A DNA stretch of 7,650 nt from the NCBI GenBank assembly GCA_026388365.1, contig JAPLJW010000178.1, forward strand, positions 1-7,650, written 5' to 3'. A program made the position numbers and the translations under genes. How positions within the stretch are numbered: the first letter of the stretch is position 1; the number at the start of each line of letters is the position of its first letter. Origin of the DNA: Deltaproteobacteria bacterium (lineage in GTDB: Bacteria; Desulfobacterota; Syntrophia; Syntrophales; UBA5619). The notes under the pieces are model-generated. The model had not been told where the DNA came from and did not search any database. It saw only the letters and a list, made by a program, of their open reading frames with translations. Shown piece after piece: positions 5,787-7,650 of this stretch.

Positions 5787-6659
5787 CTACCGGCTCAGGC
5801 CGATGGCGACCACCCCCAGGGCGATGAGCGCGGCGCCAAGCAGTTTCTGCCGCCCGTGTTTCTCCCCCAGATAGACGATGCCGAAGTAAGCCGACAGGAC
5901 GATGCTGACCTCACGAACCGCCGCCACATAGCTGACCTTGCTCATCGTGAGGGCGAAGAGGATCATCAGGTAGGTGAATCCGCTGAGGAACCCAACGGCC
6001 ACAATGGCGCCCTTGTGGCGCTGCCATTCCGACTTCAACCTATGCCTTTCCCGGATCAGCACCCACGGGGTGATCGTAAGCCAGGTGATCAGCATCATCA
6101 CGTAGATGTAAACGGGCGGATAGACCAATCCCACGCCGACCTTGTCCACGAGCGTGTAGGATGCGATGGCGAGCCCCGTGCAGAGAGCCCAGAGGGAGGC
6201 CCCGCCCCGCAGGGCGCGGAAAGGCTCCAGGAAAGCGGTGCCGGTGAAGGAACGGAGGTGAACGCAGTAGATGCCGCCGATGATGAACAGGATCCCGATC
6301 CCGCCCAGCAGGGCGATCTCCTCCCGGAGCAGGATCACGGAAAGAATCGGAACGAACAGGGGGCCCGATCCCCGGGCCAGCGGATAGACCAGCGAGAGGT
6401 CCCCCCGCTGATAGGCGCCCCCCATGAACCCGAAATAGACCGCGTGGATGAGGCCGCTGGCAACAATGCAGGACCATCCCTCCGCCGGGATGGAGACCTC
6501 CGGAAAGAAGTACGGGAACACCGGAAAATAGATGATCACGGACATCAGCAGGAACCACCAGATGAAGACGATCTTCCGGTCGCTCTTCTTGAGGAGAAAA
6601 TTCCAGCCCGCATGCAGAAAGGCGGAGGCAAGGACAAGGATCAGGGCCGTACCGTTCAT
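5787..6659 (-). CDS. EamA/DMT-family inner-membrane transporter
   Basis: A 290-residue, very hydrophobic protein with two EamA repeats (about 4-136 and 155-288), predicted to give ten membrane helices, as is standard for the drug/metabolite transporter superfamily. Repeat 1 carries RGDLSLVYPLARGSGPLFVP (85-104) followed by LLREE (110-114). Repeat 2 carries the matching AAVREVSIVLSAYFGIVYLGE (246-266) and ends LGAALIALGVVAIG. Family members export amino acids, nucleotides or other small metabolites; the substrate cannot be told from sequence. The ATG at 6659 begins the first membrane helix, which supports the start. Its ribosome site is poor (GGGG about 7-10 nt away; AAGGA about 16 nt). It lies 36 nt after the C_GCAxxG_C_C gene, so the two are probably co-transcribed. 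Confidence 0.9.
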   Translation of the reverse strand: MNGTALILVLASAFLHAGWNFLLKKSDRKIVFIWWFLLMSVIIYFPVFPYFFPEVSIPAEGWSCIVASGLIHAVYFGFMGGAYQRGDLSLVYPLARGSGPLFVPILSVILLREEIALLGGIGILFIIGGIYCVHLRSFTGTAFLEPFRALRGGASLWALCTGLAIASYTLVDKVGVGLVYPPVYIYVMMLITWLTITPWVLIRERHRLKSEWQRHKGAIVAVGFLSGFTYLMILFALTMSKVSYVAAVREVSIVLSAYFGIVYLGEKHGRQKLLGAALIALGVVAIGLSR

Positions 6660-6695
6660 CGCACCGCCCCGTATTCCTTCTGAGCCTTTCGTTGC

Positions 6696-7133
6696 TTAGA
6701 GGACATCTTCGAGGATCTCCACGGCATCCCGGACGAAGCGGGGACAGCGTTCGGTAAAGAGTCCCTTCTGTTTCGCCGTCTCCATCCCCTCCGCCGTCGT
6801 CAGATCGCACCCGAGCAACTCCCGGCAGAGGAGAGAACCGTTGCGCGAACGGAAACGGCTGGCAAAATCGCTGACCATGGCATGATTCTTTTCCTTCGTC
6901 TCTTTGTCCTTCGCCTCCGTACGACCGTGTTTCAAACCGATCACGATCAGGGCGCCCGTCACGGCCCCGCAGACCTCCCCGAGGCGTCCCATCCCCGCCC
7001 CGAACGCGGACGCCGCCCGCAGGGCCATCTCCCTTTCCAGGCCGAATTCCCCACCCCAGGTGGTGAGGACCGCCTGCGAACAGTTGAACCCCTCCCGGAA
7101 ACAGGACACCGCCGCCTCAGCCTTTTCGCTCAT
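6696..7133 (-). CDS. C_GCAxxG_C_C family redox protein
   Basis: A 145-residue protein of the C_GCAxxG_C_C family, a small soluble group in mostly anaerobic bacteria and archaea proposed to be redox-active; its biochemical function is not established. The defining cysteines are visible: C11-x6-C18 in CFREGFNCSQAV, C55 in MGRLGEVCGAVTGAL (48-62), C103 and C109 in LLCRELLGCDL, and C130 in ERCPRFV. The pattern is complete and the length is typical. The start at 7133 is chosen because GGGAGGAG lies about 4-6 nt upstream and the family begins there. The frame stays open for 80 further codons upstream, but that stretch has no family resemblance. It leads a probable two-gene unit with the EamA transporter. 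Confidence 0.88.
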   Translation of the reverse strand: MSEKAEAAVSCFREGFNCSQAVLTTWGGEFGLEREMALRAASAFGAGMGRLGEVCGAVTGALIVIGLKHGRTEAKDKETKEKNHAMVSDFASRFRSRNGSLLCRELLGCDLTTAEGMETAKQKGLFTERCPRFVRDAVEILEDVL

Positions 7134-7254
7134 GACACTCCTCCCATCCGTTTTCCATCCGGAGCAATCCGGCCGCTCCTTTCGGAAAAATCTGAAATAA
7201 AATAACCCCGGGCCCCACGGAAAGAAGGCAAGGGAACCCTGATGTTGCGAGTCC

Positions 7255-7283
7255 TTCATAATACGGATAGGCGCCTTCGTCAA
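7255..7283 (-). promoter_or_regulatory. Possible promoter for the C_GCAxxG_C_C/EamA unit
   Basis: On the minus strand TTGACG (7283-7278) and TATGAA (7260-7255) are separated by 17 nt. Matches to consensus are five and four of six. The start would lie near 7248, leaving a leader of about 115 nt that contains a small CCGGA-GCAA-TCCGG hairpin. No other promoter is clearer in this intergenic region. Confidence 0.4.
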
Positions 7284-7289
7284 ATGCAA

Positions 7290-7312
7290 ATCCGCCTCCT
7301 CTCGGGGCGGAT
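7290..7312. other. 9-bp hairpin in the divergent intergenic region
   Basis: ATCCGCCTC (7290-7298) pairs with GGGGCGGAT (7304-7312), including one G-T pair, around CTCTC. It lies between the two divergent promoter candidates and has no T-run, so it is not a clear terminator. It could be an operator-like palindrome or chance. Apart from this and the two promoters I see nothing in 7134-7463: no tRNA, riboswitch or convincing small ORF. Confidence 0.25.
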
Positions 7313-7366
7313 ACATGATCCGGCGCCTTGAACCCGGCAAAGCCCCTCCGAATGAGGATCGGTCAT

Positions 7367-7395
7367 TTGACATTTTCCCGGCGATCCATTATAGG
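7367..7395 (+). promoter_or_regulatory. Sigma70-type promoter for the polyprenyl synthetase gene
   Basis: The -35 element is TTGACA (7367-7372, perfect). After an ideal 17-nt spacer comes the -10 element TATAGG (7390-7395, four of six). The start is expected near 7402, giving a leader of about 62 nt before the ATG at 7464. Confidence 0.65.
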
Positions 7396-7463
7396 TGGAC
7401 GCATGGAAAATCCCGAACAGCCATGATTTTTTGAGGACCCGAATTTAAGAAAACGGGGGTACC

Positions 7464-7650
7464 ATGCAGATACAGGATGTCTTTCACTATTTCGGAAGCG
7501 ACCTCAAACGGGTCGAGGAACACATGGAGATGTACCTCCGGTCGGAGGTTCGGCTCATCCCGGAGATCATCCACCACCTGATCGGCAGCGGCGGCAAACG
7601 TTTCCGGCCCCTCCTGCTCCTGGCCGCCGCGGAACTCTGCGGCTACCGGG
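7464..7650 (+). CDS. Polyprenyl synthetase (trans-isoprenyl diphosphate synthase), N-terminal 62 residues, truncated by window end
   Basis: The first 62 codons of an all-trans polyprenyl diphosphate synthase, the enzyme that extends an allylic diphosphate with isopentenyl diphosphate to make the side chain of respiratory quinones or a related lipid carrier. The diagnostic segment is GSGGKRFRPLLLLAAAELCG (41-60), in which the GGKRFRP Lys/Arg residues bind the isopentenyl diphosphate. The DDxxD motifs lie beyond the window. The N-terminal helix (VFHYFGSDLKRVEEHM) matches the IspB-like long-chain class, but chain length cannot be judged from this fragment. The start at 7464 has a short G-run (GGGGG, 7455-7459) 4 nt before it; later ATGs at residues 21 and 23 would cut into the conserved first helix. 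Confidence 0.88.
   Translation, partial: MQIQDVFHYFGSDLKRVEEHMEMYLRSEVRLIPEIIHHLIGSGGKRFRPLLLLAAAELCGYR

Noticed and set aside
5739..6683. Plus-strand ORF of 314 codons opposite the EamA transporter.
   Set aside because: It is the mirror of a convincing ten-helix transporter. Its product is a charged, low-complexity Asp/Gln/Pro/His-rich sequence with no domain.
7134..7373. 80-codon N-terminal extension of the C_GCAxxG_C_C protein.
   Set aside because: The family begins at the ATG at 7133, which has a strong GGGAGGAG. The extension would run over the probable promoter region and has unlikely composition.
7403..7426. Seven-codon ORF in the leader of the polyprenyl synthetase gene (ATG at 7403, TGA at 7424-7426).
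   Set aside because: It begins almost at the predicted transcript start, has no ribosome site and shows no regulatory codon pattern.
7438..7457. CCCG/CGGG pairing that could hide the polyprenyl synthetase ribosome site.
   Set aside because: Only 4 bp with a 12-nt A-rich loop, which is too weak to support a regulatory claim.

Overview
The window is GC-rich and densely coded, with standard bacterial Shine-Dalgarno sequences. Its gene content suits an anaerobic bacterium, probably of the former Deltaproteobacteria (Desulfobacterota). The clues are a CoA-acylating aldehyde dehydrogenase of the SauS type, citryl-CoA-lyase-like proteins, a C_GCAxxG_C_C redox-family protein and an FNR-type operator. 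This placement is an inference from family content; no rRNA or other phylogenetic marker is present.

Layout. (1) Positions 1-720 (+) hold the C-terminal 239 residues of a membrane-associated protein I do not recognise. (2) A 129-bp convergent gap (721-849) contains two GC-rich hairpins. (3) Positions 5657 down to 850 (-) carry five co-directional genes: two divergent citrate synthase/citryl-CoA lyase-fold proteins whose genes overlap by 13 bp, then, after a 148-bp gap with a possible attenuator, a CoA-acylating aldehyde dehydrogenase, then two HAD hydrolases (9-nt gap, then an ATGA overlap). (4) The first lyase-like gene is preceded by a near-consensus sigma70 promoter and a perfect FNR box (TTGAT-N4-ATCAA) centred at about -61.5. 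(5) Positions 7133 down to 5787 (-) carry a C_GCAxxG_C_C protein and an EamA transporter, followed by a hairpin. (6) A 330-bp divergent intergenic region separates these from a polyprenyl synthetase gene that starts at 7464 (+) and runs off the end.

The part most worth following is the five-gene cluster. Both citrate-synthase-fold proteins keep the family framework (RGY start, SPxA/SxAxI segment, GFxPxAxWC, the AH motif, the GPxDRxVP tail). By hand alignment, however, they have lost most of the catalytic His/His/Asp residues. They differ in what they keep, and their genes are translationally coupled. I infer a hetero-oligomeric enzyme, or a catalytic/structural pair, acting on a CoA thioester. 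The SauS-type dehydrogenase would interconvert an aldehyde and an acyl-CoA next to it. The substrate cannot be read from the sequence. The operator suggests activation under anaerobic or redox control.
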